Source: Miscanthus floridulus | Taxonomy: Eukaryota > Streptophyta > Magnoliopsida > Poales > Poaceae | Direction of reading: 5' to 3' | Length of the DNA stretch: 64,000 bases | NCBI RefSeq assembly: GCF_019320115.1 | Contig: NC_089584.1 | Location: 103,663,208 to 103,727,207, forward strand | In this document: piece after piece, positions 1 through 11,655 of the stretch | Numbering within the stretch: position 1 is the first letter of the stretch | How the letters are laid out: each line of letters starts with the position of its first letter | Program-made: the position numbers and the translations under genes | Notes under the pieces: generated by a model | Databases searched by the model: none | The model's input: the letters and a program-made list of their open reading frames with translations, nothing else | What the model was told of the DNA's origin: nothing

Positions 1-3000
1 CGTGTGGGCAGCGAGCAGGAGCAACGGTGGTACCTGGACTCCGACGCCAGCAACCACATGATGGGCTCCAAGGAAGCCTTCTCCGAGCTCGACGGCAATG
101 TGACCGGCACGGTGAAGTTCGGTGATAGCTCAAGGGTGGCGATCCGAGGGCGCGGCACCATCATCTTCAGGTGCCTGAACGATGAGCACCGAGCGCTGAC
201 AGATGTGTACTACATCCCGTAGCTGTGTTCAAGCATCGTTAGCATCGGACAGCTGGACGAGCACGGATGCGAGGTACTGATCGACAGCGGGATCCTGAAG
301 ATTCAGGATCGGGAGCGGCGTCTTCTCGCGAAGGTAAAACGCTCATGTAATCGATTGTACCTGTTTGACTTGAAAGTGGAGCAGCCGGTGTGCCTGGCAG
401 CATGGCACACCGAGGAGCCATGGCCATGGCATGCCTAGTTCGGCCATCTCAGCTTCGACACGCTCGGTCGGCTGGAGAAGATGGTCCGAGGGCTGCCCCA
501 TATCAAGCACGTAGGCGAGTTGTGTAACAGCTGCCAGGCCAAAAAGCAGAGGAGGCTACCATTCCCAAAGGTGGCCAAGTATCGCGTTGCGGACGCTCTC
601 GAGCTCGTCCACGGCGATCTCTGCGAGCCAATCATGCCAGCCACAAATGATGGTCGGCGGTACTTCCTCCTGCTCGTGGATGATTGCAGTCGCTATATGT
701 GGCTATAACTCCTGACGAGCAAGGACGAGGCGGCGGAGGTGATCAAGAAGTTCAAGGCACGCGTGGAGGCGGAGAGCAGCAAGAAGTTGTGCGTACTGCG
801 GTCTAATTACGGTGGCGAATTCACTTCAGTGGAGTTCGCTGCGTACTGTGCGGATCAGGGTGTGGTGCGACACCACACCGCGTCGTACTCACCATAGCAG
901 AATGGCGTGGTGGAGCGGTGGAACCAGACGGTGGTCGGCATAGCTCGATCCATGATAAAGGCCAAGAGCATGTCGGCAAGGTTTTGGGGTGAGGCGGTGA
1001 TCACGGTGGTGTTCATCCTCAACCACACGCCCACAAAGGTCCTGAAGGGCGTGACGCCGTTCGAAGCTTGGTATGGGCGCAAGCCTAGCGTGTCCTTCCT
1101 CTAGACAGTCGGGTGCATCGGCCACGTCAGGAAGATGAAGTCAGTCCTCACCAAGCTAGAGGACAGAAGCACACCAATGGTGCTCCTAGGCTACGAGGAA
1201 GGTACCAAAGCGTATCGGCTCTATGACCCACGCAGAGGCAAGGTGGTTGTCTCACGCGATGTCGTGTTCAACGAGAAGGTAGCCTAGGACTAGGACAATC
1301 CGGGCACAGGGAAGCTGGTGGCTTCACCAGCACCTTCGTCGTTGAGCACTTGGTCATCCACGATGGTGGAGACACTGGAGAGGAGGTGTCGACCACTCCA
1401 ACAATAGAGCCGAGCACTCCAGGAGTGGTGTTGAGCGGTCCTACAGTGGTGCTGACTACTCTAGGACGGGTGTCGAACGCCCTCGTAGAGGAGCCAAGAG
1501 GTCTTGCAGTGGTGCCGACCACTCCAAGACAGGTGTCGAGCACTCCTGCAGTGGTGCCGACCATTCTAGGAGTGGTGACAAGTGGTCTAGGAGTAGTGCC
1601 GAGCACTGCACCCAGGGGGCCAAGGACTCCAGGTTCTGTGTCGACCACTCCGACGGAACAGGGGACTCCATCGACGCCGATCGAGTTTGCCTCACCTCCA
1701 AGCGACATTCACCGAGTTTGTGGATGCCTTCCACGATGGTGAGGAGGTGTGGTTCCACAGGCTAGACGATATCATCGGCAGCAAAGGGTCCTCAGGCCTG
1801 GTGGGTCGGCTACTCAATGACCAAGAGCTGCTTCTCGTCAGTGCAGAGGAACCACCCATGTTAGCACTGGCTGAGCACGATGCAAATTGGCGACGGACGA
1901 TGCTCGAGGAGATGAAGGCAATCAAGGAAAATGAGACTTGAGAGCTCATCGATCCACCTCTAGGGTGTCGTTCGATCGGCCTAAAGTGGGTGTACAAGGT
2001 CAAGCGGGATGAGTGTGGCGCCATTATCATGCACAAAGCGTACCTCGTCGCTCGAGGCTTTGTCCAGCATGACTACGCGAGGGCATCGACTTCGTGGAAG
2101 TCTTTGTGCCAGTAGTGCGCATGGAGTCTATCTGACTGCTGCTGGCTTTGGCAGCAGCGAAGGATTAGCGCGTCCATCACTTGGACATAAAATCGGCCTT
2201 CCTCAATGGTGAGCTGGTGGAGACAGTCTTTGTTAGGCAACCTCTAGGTTTCGCCATCAAGGGAGTGGAGCACAAGGTGCTCTGACTACGAAAGGCGCTC
2301 TATGGGCTGAGGCAGGCCCCGCGAGCGTGGAACGCTAAGCTTGACGTCACGCTGGGCGAGCTTAGGTTCACACAGTGCGCAATCGAGCACATGCTATACA
2401 CGTAGCGATGGGGGAAGGAGGAGCTCGTCGTCGGCGTGTATGTGGATGACTTGATCGTCACCAGCGCACGTGCGGGGGACATCGACAGCTTCAAGTGCGA
2501 GATGGTGGCTCGTTTTCGATTGAACGATCTCGGCGCGCTCTCCTACTACCTCAGCATCGAGGTGAGATAGGGGAAGGAGGCGCTCACGCTCGATCAGAGA
2601 GCGTACGCCTCAAAGCTATTGGAGCGGAGCGGTATGGCTGAGTGCAAGCCATATGTGACTTCGATGGAGGAGCGGCTGAAGCTGATGAAGGCTAGTACCA
2701 TGGCGAAGGTAGATGCTACACTCTATAGGAGCATCATTGATGGTCTACGCTACCTAGTCCACACGAGGCCGGACATTGCGTTCTTCGTGGGCTACGTCAG
2801 CCGCTTCGTAGAGAATCCCTGAGAGGATCACTGGGCTACGGTGAAGCGTCTGCTGCGCTACGTCAAGGGGATGGTGGATCAGGGGATCGTCTTTCCCAAG
2901 ACTGATGGAAGTGGTCTACAGCTCACTGTGTTCAGCGATGCAGACATGGTGGGGGACATCGACGGATGGCGGAGCACCTCTAGCGTGCTCGTCTTCCTCG

Positions 3001-3416
3001 GGTCGGCTCCAATCTCATGGCTGTCGCTGAAACAGAAGGTGGTGGCGCTGTCCACATGCGAGGCAGAGTACGTGGCGGCAGCCACAGCGACGTGCCTAGC
3101 TATGTGGCTGCACTGGCTGCTGGGCGAGCTGACCGGTGTGGAAGCTCACCCACCAACACTGATGGTGGACAACCAGTCCGCCATCACCCTCGCGAAGAAT
3201 TTGGTTCTCCGCGACTGAAGCAAGCACATTGACATCAAGTTCTACTTCCTCAAGGACTGTGTTGATGGAGGGTAGATCATCATCGAGTTCGTCGAAACTG
3301 GTCGGCAACTCATGGACGTCCTCACCAAGCCACTCGACTGTCTTCGGTTCACAAATCTGAAGAAGATGATCGACATGGTGGAGGTTCTAGGGTTAGTAGC
3401 AGGATTAGGGAAGAAT
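1..3416 (+). pseudogene. Ty1/copia retrotransposon pol remnant (5' end outside window)
   Basis: A decayed copia polyprotein read on the plus strand. Domains in order: aspartic protease region (4-222, DSDASNH in place of the usual DSGAS), GAG-pre-integrase with its zinc-finger histidine/cysteine part (about 430-560), integrase core (about 590-1100), a Pro/Thr/Val-rich linker (1350-1700), reverse transcriptase (about 1890-2600, YVDD motif near 2438-2464) and RNase H (2841-3330). The order protease-integrase-RT-RNase H is the Ty1/copia arrangement. The frame is broken by many stops (for example TAG at 220, TAG at 895, two TAGs near 1286) and several frameshifts. The second acidic residue of the integrase triad appears as Asn (RSNYGGEF near 800-825). 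Gag and the 5' LTR are not in the window. It is not functional. Confidence 0.93.
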
Positions 3417-3835
3417 TGTAAAGTAATCTGCTGCTCTCCCATGTCTAAACGCGCAGCAGGAGTAGGCGCCGAAAGGGCTCCCTGCTGCTGCACTGTAGCC
3501 GTGGCAGGGGTAGGCGCCGAAAGGCTCCCCTACCGCACTGTAGTCACAACAGGGGCAGGCGCCAAAGCCACCCTGCTGTCATATCTAGTCACTGTAGCAG
3601 CATGATAGCCTAACATGTCAGTGTACTAGGATTAGATGGGTTAAGTTGTATTTATAGCTTCCCACTATAACTCAATAAAGAGAGTAAGTTCAGTTTTGTC
3701 ATCTCCTCTGCAGAGCTCCAGCCACGCTGATGCTTGTGCTGTGTGTGCTCTGTTCTACCTCTAGCTATAGTGTGTGGTCGGCAACGCCGGTGAACAGTTG
3801 GCTCACCCGTGTGGAAGATCCAGGGCCAACACATG
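3417..3835 (+). repeat. 3' LTR of the copia remnant
   Basis: Directly after the RNase H end and a purine-rich stretch (about 3400-3416) a TGTAAAG start is seen, as expected for an LTR. It contains short GC-rich internal repeats (AGGCGCC motifs near 3465, 3510 and 3558), a TATA-like TATTTATAG near 3649 and an AATAAAG near 3673. The right boundary is uncertain (an ACA near 3830 is my guess) because the partner LTR lies outside the window. Confidence 0.6.
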
Positions 3836-4661
3836 ATAATGCAACTTTGTTGTGAGTGTGTGATTAGGGCCCTCGCTTTTAGTGTACTAAACGCTGAATG
3901 ATTGTGCAATTGATCCATCGCCGGCATCCTCAAGGCAACGAACGAGATCGATTCGTAGAACTGAACATCTGTATCGCACTTTAATTTCCCTTTCTATTCT
4001 AGCTAGTCGTCGTACAATCAATTATTGTCACGTGCGTGCAAATATGACCTGGAACTGCTGCTTGTTTTGCAGCTACCTGGGACCCTCCGGCCGGTTAAGT
4101 ATTCGTTCCATCGATCCATCAATTTAAGCTTTTCTTGCAGCTGATGAGACAGAAGCGGTTATTATGTGATTTCCACCTAGCTTTCATGCAAGAGGTAACT
4201 TTCAGCTTTTCACAATGTTTCTAGAACTAGTATGATGCTCTCTGCTCAGGGCATTTAATTATCATATCATCAAATTCACGCGACGTGTGTACACATTTTG
4301 TTCACAGTAGCAATACTGTTGTGAAACCAACTGAAGACGATTTACTTCAAATTAGATAGGTATCAACCGTCCGATGAAGACCCAATAACAGCAGAACTGT
4401 AAAAACATTAATTTACCGGTTCTGGTAAAATTAGAACTGTTACACTACGCCGACAAGACATCGATGCCAATGCGTAACAAGAACCGCTAGGTTAAGCAGT
4501 CCAAGTATTATTCACCAATCTTTCACCATAGATACATCTGTGAGTAATTATCCATGTCGGTTTGTATTTATGAGCCAACACGTATAGTTATGCTGACTCT
4601 AGGTGACACACACGTATATACTATGTAACTTGAATTTTATCTTCCTTATATGAAATTCATA
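3836..4661. other. intergenic, no gene seen
   Basis: AT-rich sequence without a credible coding frame or recognisable transposon end. Confidence 0.5.
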
Positions 4662-4974
4662 CTCTCTCTATCTCTGAATAAATAGATTTCTAACACAAAA
4701 TTTGTCCACAAATGAAATCGATCTCTAGGTGACTCAACGGTACACTGGCCCATTTATTTTCCTTAAAGTCCCCTAATATTCACTGGCTCCCTCTTTTCCA
4801 CCAATCCAGGCTTGAGCTTCTACAATTGGATGAGTGTAGTAAATGCTATAATTATTGTGTAACTCAAATAAGTGTACAACTACTCCAATTAATGAAGGGT
4901 AGTATGGTATTTTCTCTATTATACTAATCTATCCTAAATTTGCTAGGAATCTATTTATTCAGGGATAGAGGGAG
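4662..4974. mobile_element. Stowaway-like (Tc1/mariner) MITE
   Basis: The two ends are inverted repeats. The left end reads CTCTCTCTATCTCTGAATAA and the right end reads TTATTCAGGGATAGAGGGAG; reverse-complemented, the right end matches the left closely. The ends carry the CTCCCTC-type terminus usual for grass Stowaway elements and are flanked by TA on both sides (4660-4661 and 4975-4976). About 313 bp, no coding capacity. Confidence 0.8.
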
Positions 4975-4976
4975 TA

Positions 4977-5727
4977 ATTTTTTTCACATGGATTCTGATG
5001 GAAACGTGTTTTATAACAAGAAGGAACAAAGTCCCTTTCTGGCCTTCACATTTATCTAATTTTGCCCACTAGTTACAAATCCGAATAGGTTTTGCACCTC
5101 AACTGTCAAATTTGACCTCTCGGCTTGGTTTTGGTGGTTTCCTGATGGTTTAGGCCCACATGTTCGCATAGATCCACGTGTAAGATACTCCATTTCTCTC
5201 TTGCCCCCTTCCTCACTATCTCTGCCTCCATCTCCCTCTCCCCTCACTCCTATCTCTTTTCTCCACCACCGCCTTCTTCACACTCCATCGTCCATGGCAC
5301 TGTGCCAGACCGCACCAAAGGTGGTGTGTGCACGAGCCCTCCACTACATCCCCTTTTCCCCATTATCTCCCTTATCTAGCACACAACAATATCAGCTATG
5401 TAGTTGTCTCCATGCATGGCCATTGTCCACAAGTGTGGTAGGTAGAAGCACACGGTGGCAGCATATCGAGGTCGGCCTCAGAGTCTTGGATGTGATCTTG
5501 AATGACTTGAGAGGGTGGATGGAGTGTAGAAACACTTACTCTAACTTGTAACAATCATTTGTCACTCCGGCACACTGAAACAAAGTGAAGCAACCTTATA
5601 TATATAGTCCAATTCCATTCAAAGAACCATAGTTGGACAAAATGTCAGAAGGTTTCTCCTGGATCCATTCAATTGGTAATGGAGATCCGCTGCCCTCATT
5701 ATTCTCGACTACTTTAGTTTGAGAATC
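4977..5727. other. intergenic, no gene seen
   Basis: Contains a C/T-rich stretch (about 5190-5300) and an open frame at 5201-5551 that is low complexity and lacks any recognisable domain. I do not call it a gene. Confidence 0.5.
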
Positions 5728-7526
5728 CTAAATGACTTCTTTTTGTTCGGTGTACAAGTTATGTCTAGTTGTCTCTAAATCTTTTAATAAGTCAAAAGTA
5801 TCAAAACCATTTTTTTCAATTATGACACCCATATCATAGGTAAAATTTGTAATTTCTTCCATTGGTAAAGCAAACAACAGGTTACTATGTGAATTGCTAC
5901 CTTCAAAAATTCTCTTCTTACCCATCTTTTCATTCTTCGCCATGATGGTGAGGGTAGTGTCCTTCTTGATCCTTTCGCTTCTTCTTCTGTCTTGGAACTA
6001 TTGATGGTTTTCCTTCTCATCATCTACCTCCCCTTTTTCTGTTTTTATCCTCTACTTCCTTTTGAGCTAATTCTTCCTTGTCAATTTCCCCACTAGGATA
6101 ATTAGTTTCTTGAGTGTTGATGATGATGCCATCAGTGACAAAGACTTTAGGAGATTCAGTTATGATTTGCTGTTCAGCCTCACTTTGTTGGACTTCAGCA
6201 ACCTTAGCTGATAGGAGCTCACAGATATTCGCTTTGTTCTTGCTATAAAATACCTCTTTCATCCCTTGCTCGGAACTGGTTTGGGTTAGATTATTGACCT
6301 TGCTTTGAGAAAGATTGTCCCAAGTCTCCCATATCCTCAATCTGTTTGAACCTTTCACAAAAGGAATCACTCTTAGATTTGAATCTTCCAAAGTATCAGG
6401 AATATGCACCTTCTCCCCTTCTTCCATCATAGGATGACCCTTAAAAGCTTTCTGAGCATTACCCAATAGCTTGTTTTTCACGACTTCCTCCACCTTAGTA
6501 GAAGCAGAAACTAAGGTTGATGTAGACAACTTGGGAGGAGCAAAATACATGGCTTGCTTTCCCATCAGTTGTCATGACTCCCCTTTGCTAATTCGTCCAT
6601 CTTCAATCCTAGTGGAGTCAGTTTGGTTTGTTTTATCAAATTCATTCCCTGGTTTTTATCTTTTTTAGGAGGTTTGTTATCTTCCCCAACCTTGATCCCA
6701 CTCTTAAGAATTTTCTCATTTCCTTCTTCTTGAACTTCCCTTTCAAATACAAAGTCAAATAAGCACATACCAAGAGCACCTTCAACATACTTTGGTACCT
6801 TAGAAACATCTCTGCAAAAGCTATCTTTAATCTCACATAATCAAACCTAAATCTAGCCCTTTCATCAACTTCCATAACTTTACCAACCAACCCACCAACT
6901 TTAGTTAGAGTCTTGACAGATCTTTGATCAACAAGTATATCGGTAACTCTAAACCAATCTTGTTGTAGTTCAGCCTTAATACCACCAGGAGGGTCAAGGT
7001 TCAATGTTAATCTGAGCTTCAACACTTCTCATGATTAGAGTTTTGAAGTAACTCCACTCCTATACCACCTTTGCACTAGGAAACCTCATCACAAACTTTC
7101 TCTCAGTAATGGGCCTAGCATTCCATCTCCAAACATTTGTTCCAACCAAGTTCATGAACTCTAGTTTTATTATCTGTTTAGTTGAAACCTCCCCTCTTAA
7201 TAAAGAAATAATAACTCTGCTAACCTTTTCTTTAGACACCCTAGGGTCAATGCACTCATCAATGTAAAATAAGCTATGATCTTGTACTTTAGCAGCACAA
7301 AGTTCGGGTCCAAAATTCCATGGTAGACATTTTTTACGGTCATAAGTAACATGATTGCTGAAATCACATATCTCACGAATCATCCTACAACAATCTCTAG
7401 TTGCATGATTCCTCAAGCCACAAATTTCACAAGCCCTCTAAGACGAGTGACAACAGCTACCTCAGTTTCCATATTTGCTGGTACGATGTCGCCACTTTGA
7501 GCTTCGCCACCTGATGGGATCGACAT
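5728..7526 (-). pseudogene. DUF4283 / zinc-knuckle protein, LINE ORF1-like, broken
   Basis: Read on the minus strand from an ATG at 7526. Near 7430-7380 there is a CCHC knuckle (CEICGLRNHATRDC: C-x2-C-x4-H-x4-C) followed by a degenerate second one in which CDFSNHVTYDRKKC has lost a cysteine. A DUF4283-type segment follows (about 7330-6750, with WNFGPELCAA, FVMRFPSA, WFRV, DQRS, KVGGLVGKVMEVDE). The tail is Lys/Glu-rich down to a stop at 5728. At least three frame changes (about 7430, 7050 and 6570) and stops break it. This family is abundant in grass genomes and is usually derived from non-LTR retrotransposon ORF1 or mobilised copies. No reverse transcriptase is seen nearby, so this is a partial copy. 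Family assignment is from recognised motifs; function is not claimed. Confidence 0.75.
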
Positions 7527-8439
7527 CTTTAGGCCCCTACCGATCCCGTTTCTCCTCACGCATCTTCTCGCGGTGTTCACACCAGAATTTCAGTACATTA
7601 TAGCTTTCTTGATGATTTTTTGCTATTTTTTATGATTAAATATGTATTTGTGTGCGTTGTCGGTGTGTATATATATTTTAGACTACGTAAGGTTCAAAAC
7701 GTCAAGCGAAACATTTTTGTTGGGCTTCTTGCTCGGAGTGTGTGAGCAGAATTGTTTTGCCACCTCAGTCAGTTCTGGTTCGGAGTAGTTCCAAAGATGT
7801 TTAATCGTTCAAGTATCAGAAGGTTTGACCACAATGCAAGATGCCGACACGTGACCGAAATTCGCATTGTAACTGGACTAGAGAGATTTGATCCAAATAC
7901 TGAACTACTAGTGTACACGTCTTAAATAATTGCTAAAAATCCGATAGCCGGGATACCAAACCGACAGCGTTTTTTGCTGTTTGATGCACACATGTTTGCT
8001 AGTCCGTCCCCGCGGCCGTCCCGGGCGGTGGACCGACGCTGTGCGCGGGGCGACGCCGACGCCACAGCCGATACTGTCGGCGGCTGCACCGCACAGCATC
8101 AGCATCGGGATCGGGGAGACAGGGAAAAACGGCATCAGCATCGTGGCGTTCGGTTGTTATGGTTTCGGCTGGTTTTGGATGATTTTGAATGGTTGAATAG
8201 TATTATGTGAGAGAGAATAAGTTAAAATAAACTCAAAGCAGCTGGGACCCTCCCAGCAGGCCAGTTAAAGATTCCGCTCGACCAGGATGGGACGCGACAG
8301 TCGGCAACCCAAGAATGGGATCGATGCATCGCTGGGCACGATCCACGTCTGTCTAGCGCAGCGTGCGCACCCCCGGCGCGGCCTGCTGGCGGCGTACGGA
8401 CGTCGTACGAGCGGCTGGGGCACGACCGGCGTGGCAACC
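7527..8439. other. intergenic with a GC-rich island and a degenerate MITE trace
   Basis: A GC-rich stretch at about 8000-8150 carries short overlapping frames but no domain. At about 8148-8230 the motifs TTCGGCTGG and GTGAGAGAGAATAAG resemble the small MITE family found intact at 12592-12705. No gene is supported. Confidence 0.4.
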
Positions 8440-8772
8440 GGATTAGGCAAAAATTTGCCTTCTACAGTAAAAGATTATGTTTGGACACATGTATGGAATA
8501 CTAAATGTAGATGAAAAAAAACTAATTGCACAGTTTTCGGCAAAATCGCGAGACGAATCTTTTAAGCCCAATTAGTCCATGAAAAGCCTTAAGTGCTACA
8601 GTAACCCTGTATGTGCTAATGCCCGATTAATTAGTATCATTAGATTCGTCTCGTAGTTTCTTGATGGGTTCTGTAATTTGTTTTTTTATTAGTATCCAAA
8701 AATCCCTTCCGACATCTTTCCGATATATTCGATGTAACACATAAAAATTTTCACCTCCCCAACTAAACACAC
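8440..8772. mobile_element. Tourist-like MITE, copy 1 (degenerate left end)
   Basis: Shares the internal blocks TAACTAATTGCACAGTTT-like, GAGACGAATCTTTTAAGCC and the right-end AACTAAACACACG with the other copies here. The left terminal repeat is eroded, so the left border is approximate. Confidence 0.6.
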
Positions 8773-8841
8773 GTTATTAGCTTGTTGGTGTGACTGTGGG
8801 TAGTGACTAGTGAGTGGCGAGATGCATGGAACGTGCACTTA

Positions 8842-9114
8842 GGCCGCGTTTAGTTCCGGCTAGATTCGGCGCCGGCTGAATTTGCCGGCACTGTAGCTAC
8901 ACTGTATCGTGTTGTTTTTATTTGGTAATAATTGTCCAATCGTTGACTAATTAGGCTCAAAACGTTCGTCTCGCAAAGTACAATCAAACTGTGCAATTAG
9001 TTTTTTATTTCGTCAATATTTAGTACTCCATGTATATACCGCAAGTTTGATATGACAGGAAATCTTTTTTTTTATAGTATCAAAGTTGGGAGTTTTTGGT
9101 GAACTAAACAAGGC
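8842..9114. mobile_element. Tourist-like (PIF/Harbinger) MITE, copy 2
   Basis: The left end GGCCGCGTTTAGTTC and the right end GAACTAAACAAGGC are inverted repeats. The flanks are TTA on both sides (8839-8841 and 9115-9117), the three-base target expected for PIF/Harbinger. Internal blocks match the other copies (TTAGGCTCAAAACGTTCGTC). Confidence 0.82.
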
Positions 9115-9330
9115 TTACAGGTGTTGCGTTTTTCCGAGCTCCCTGACGAGGGAGTTTAATGATGGTACCGTACCACGTAAAACCGTGTGCCGTGAAGGCA
9201 AAAAATCTTGGTCATATCCTCAACCAACCCCAGCTTTTTGCCTCTGTCTTTTCCTTTCCCTGTCGGAGTGGCCTCTCTGCTCTGTTCTGTTCACTAGGAA
9301 CTCCATTGCATGCTCTGTGAGTCTGTCTCA

Positions 9331-9572
9331 GGTCTTGTTTAGTTCCCATCAAAATTCCAAGTTTTTTCACTCTCTCTCCATCACATCAATTTTTGGACGC
9401 TTGCATAGAGTATTAAATGTAGGTAAAAAAAATAACTAATTACACAGTTTAGTTTAAAATCACGAGATGAATCTTTTGAGCCTAGTTAGTCCACGATTAG
9501 ACAATATTTACCAAATAAGACAAAAGTGGTACTATTCATCAGGTTGAAAAAACTTTCGATCTAAACCAGGCC
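9331..9572. mobile_element. Tourist-like MITE, copy 3
   Basis: The left end GGTCTTGTTTAG and the right end CTAAACCAGGCC form inverted repeats, with TCA duplicated on both sides (9328-9330 and 9573-9575). The body is the same family as copies 1, 2 and 4. It lies 441 bp upstream of the MYB start codon. Confidence 0.82.
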
Positions 9573-9815
9573 TCAAGGCCTCAGACTCTCAGTGTCTCCC
9601 TCGTCTCGGGAAAGTCTCTCCTGACTCCCCGCGCGCACAGAGCGCCATTTTTAACCCCACCTTCTCCCACGAACCGGAGTATCTTAAGCTCCAATCCACT
9701 GCAACTGCAACTCTCTCTCTCTGCTCGATCGGCTTGCTTCGAACCCACTTGATCGCTGCGTCGTCTCCGGGGCCGGCCCTCCCCGTACGTGCGCAGTTCT
9801 CGGCACGCTACCCCA

Positions 9816-9821
9816 TATATA
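9816..9821 (+). promoter_or_regulatory. probable TATA box of the MYB gene
   Basis: TATATA inside a GC-rich stretch about 195 bases upstream of the MYB start codon. It would place transcription start near 9845 and give a roughly 170-base 5' leader. A CT run (about 9711-9722) lies upstream. Confidence 0.55.
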
Positions 9822-10013
9822 CCCCCGGCCGCTCTCGGCGGATAGAGATGCACAGGCACTGACGCGCGCGCATACCGACGACGGACTAGGTAGCTGCTCA
9901 TCAGCTATCCAGATCGTTCGTTGCTCCTTCCTTCCTTGCTTCCTTCCCTCGCCATCGGCCGCGCCCGTGTCGGGCGGAGGCGGACGCGTGCGGGAGCAGG
10001 AGCAGGAGCGGGA

Positions 10014-11143
10014 ATGGGACGCCACGCGGCCTCCGGCGGCGGCGTGCAGCAGAAGCTGCGCAAGGGCCTCTGGTCGCCCGAGGAAGACAAGAAGCTCTAC
10101 AACCACATCATCCGCTACGGCGTCGGGTGCTGGAGCTCCGTGCCCAAGCTTGCAGGCATGAACGCACGCAAGCGCCTGCCGCCTCTAGCTATCCATCATC
10201 CATGCATCTTGCTGCTGCTTCTGTCTCGCTGACCGTCGTCCGCCATTGATTCCGGTGCGTGCTACATACAGGGCTGCAGAGGTGCGGCAAGAGCTGCCGA
10301 CTTCGGTGGATCAACTACCTGCGCCCCGACCTGAAGCGCGGCAGCTTCTCGCAGCAGGAGGAGGACGCCATCGTCGGCCTCCACGAGATCCTGGGGAACA
10401 GGTACACACAATGCGTTTCGGATTAATTTCGCAATGTTTGTTCGGCGACACCCTGCTCATGGGCGGCGTCAATGTATTTTTGCGGATGCAGGTGGTCGCA
10501 GATCGCGTCGCACTTGCCGGGCCGGACGGACAACGAGATCAAGAACTTCTGGAACAGCTGCCTCAAGAAGAAGATGCGCCAGCGCGGCATCGAACCCAGC
10601 ACCCACAAGCCCATTTCCGCCAACGCGGCGGCATTGGAGCAGCCGGCGTCGCAAGAGCGCAAGCCGTTGGCCACAACCGCCGTAGATGGCGGCTTCGACA
10701 TCAAGCGCCAGCACCAGCAGGTGTTCGACCCGTTCCCGCTGACCGACAGCTTCGGCGGCGGCTTCGACGCGGCTGGCGCCGCATTGTATGGCCACATGGG
10801 CGGCGGCGGCAAGCAGAACGCGGCCGCGTTCGTGGACTACAGCAGCGTGCTGGACGTTTCGGAGAACCTGGGCTACGGCGAGAGCTCCAGCAACAGCAGC
10901 AACTGGAACTGCGCGCCGGAGGCGAACAATGCGCTCGACGGCGGCGACGCGCCGCTGCACTGGGCCTCCGAGAGCAAGGCCACTCCCCCCTTCGCCGGCT
11001 ACGGCGGCGGCGAGGAGCAATCGCTCGAGGAGCACAAGTTCCTGCTGCCCTGCCACGGGCAGCAGGAGCAGAGCCTGCCGCATTTCGACTTCGACATCAG
11101 CCGGGGCGCCGTGGTCGGCGAGTTCAACCTCGAGTTCTTCTGA
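10014..11143 (+). CDS. R2R3-MYB transcription factor (MYB61/MYB86-like group)
   Basis: Three exons: 10014-10155, 10272-10401 and 10492-11143, giving 307 aa. Exons 1-2 and the start of exon 3 encode the two MYB repeats: R2 about residues 14-65 ([38 protein letters not shown]) and R3 about 67-115 ([35 protein letters not shown]). Intron positions are those conserved in plant R2R3-MYBs. The N-terminus MGRH and [16 protein letters not shown] after R3 fit the MYB61/50/55/86 clade, which in other plants controls secondary-wall, stomatal or mucilage programmes; which role applies here is inference. The C-terminal half is Gly/Ser/Gln-rich and acidic, ending FNLEFF, suitable as an activation region. 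Intron 1 has a GC donor (CAG|GCATG) and AG acceptor; reading through it meets a stop at about 10230. No frameshift or missing key residue. Nuclear DNA-binding protein. Confidence 0.95.
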
Positions 11144-11655
11144 AGGTTCAGTTTGTGAATTTCAGCAATATACTATATAATTACCGTATATATACACTGT
11201 ATTATTAAAGGCATTTCACACGGAACAATTGGGAGCTTAGAGACCGTGCTTTGTTAATTTCCTCTAGTCGTCCTCACTCCTCCTTAACAATGTTTTGCTC
11301 TTCTTTGTTTTTATGTTTTCTCTCTGTCTAAAATAAAGGCATATATACATATATATACAAATGAGTGTAAACACTGTGTAGTAGCTATATATTAAGGTTT
11401 TGTAAGAATACATTTCTTACTTTCTGTACTCAGTTCACTGACTATTGGCTATGTTTACTACTACCAAAAAAACACTATACTAGTTTTGCCTTGTGTATTC
11501 CTGTTCTGAAGAAGAAAAGAGAAGGTTCTCACTAATTGCTTAGGCCGTCGCCATCATGTTTTCAGCTTTCCTTGATTTGTGTCTTACGAAAGCAATGAGG
11601 AAGAAAGCTGCACCGCTAGAATCGGACATGCCAGTCAATTTCAATTATTTATTTA
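11144..11655 (+). other. MYB 3' region and intergenic DNA
   Basis: AT-rich sequence after the MYB stop. AATAAAG-like signals occur near 11201 and 11331, either of which could serve polyadenylation. No further gene is seen. Confidence 0.45.

Noticed and set aside
5201..5551. A 116-residue frame beginning MPPSSLSLPPSPS
   Set aside because: Low-complexity CT-rich DNA with no domain, promoter or splice evidence.
10246..11208. A 320-residue plus-strand frame overlapping the MYB
   Set aside because: It reads across both an intron and the MYB exons in the wrong frame, giving Arg/Ala/Gln-rich GC artefact; the true frame has the MYB repeats.
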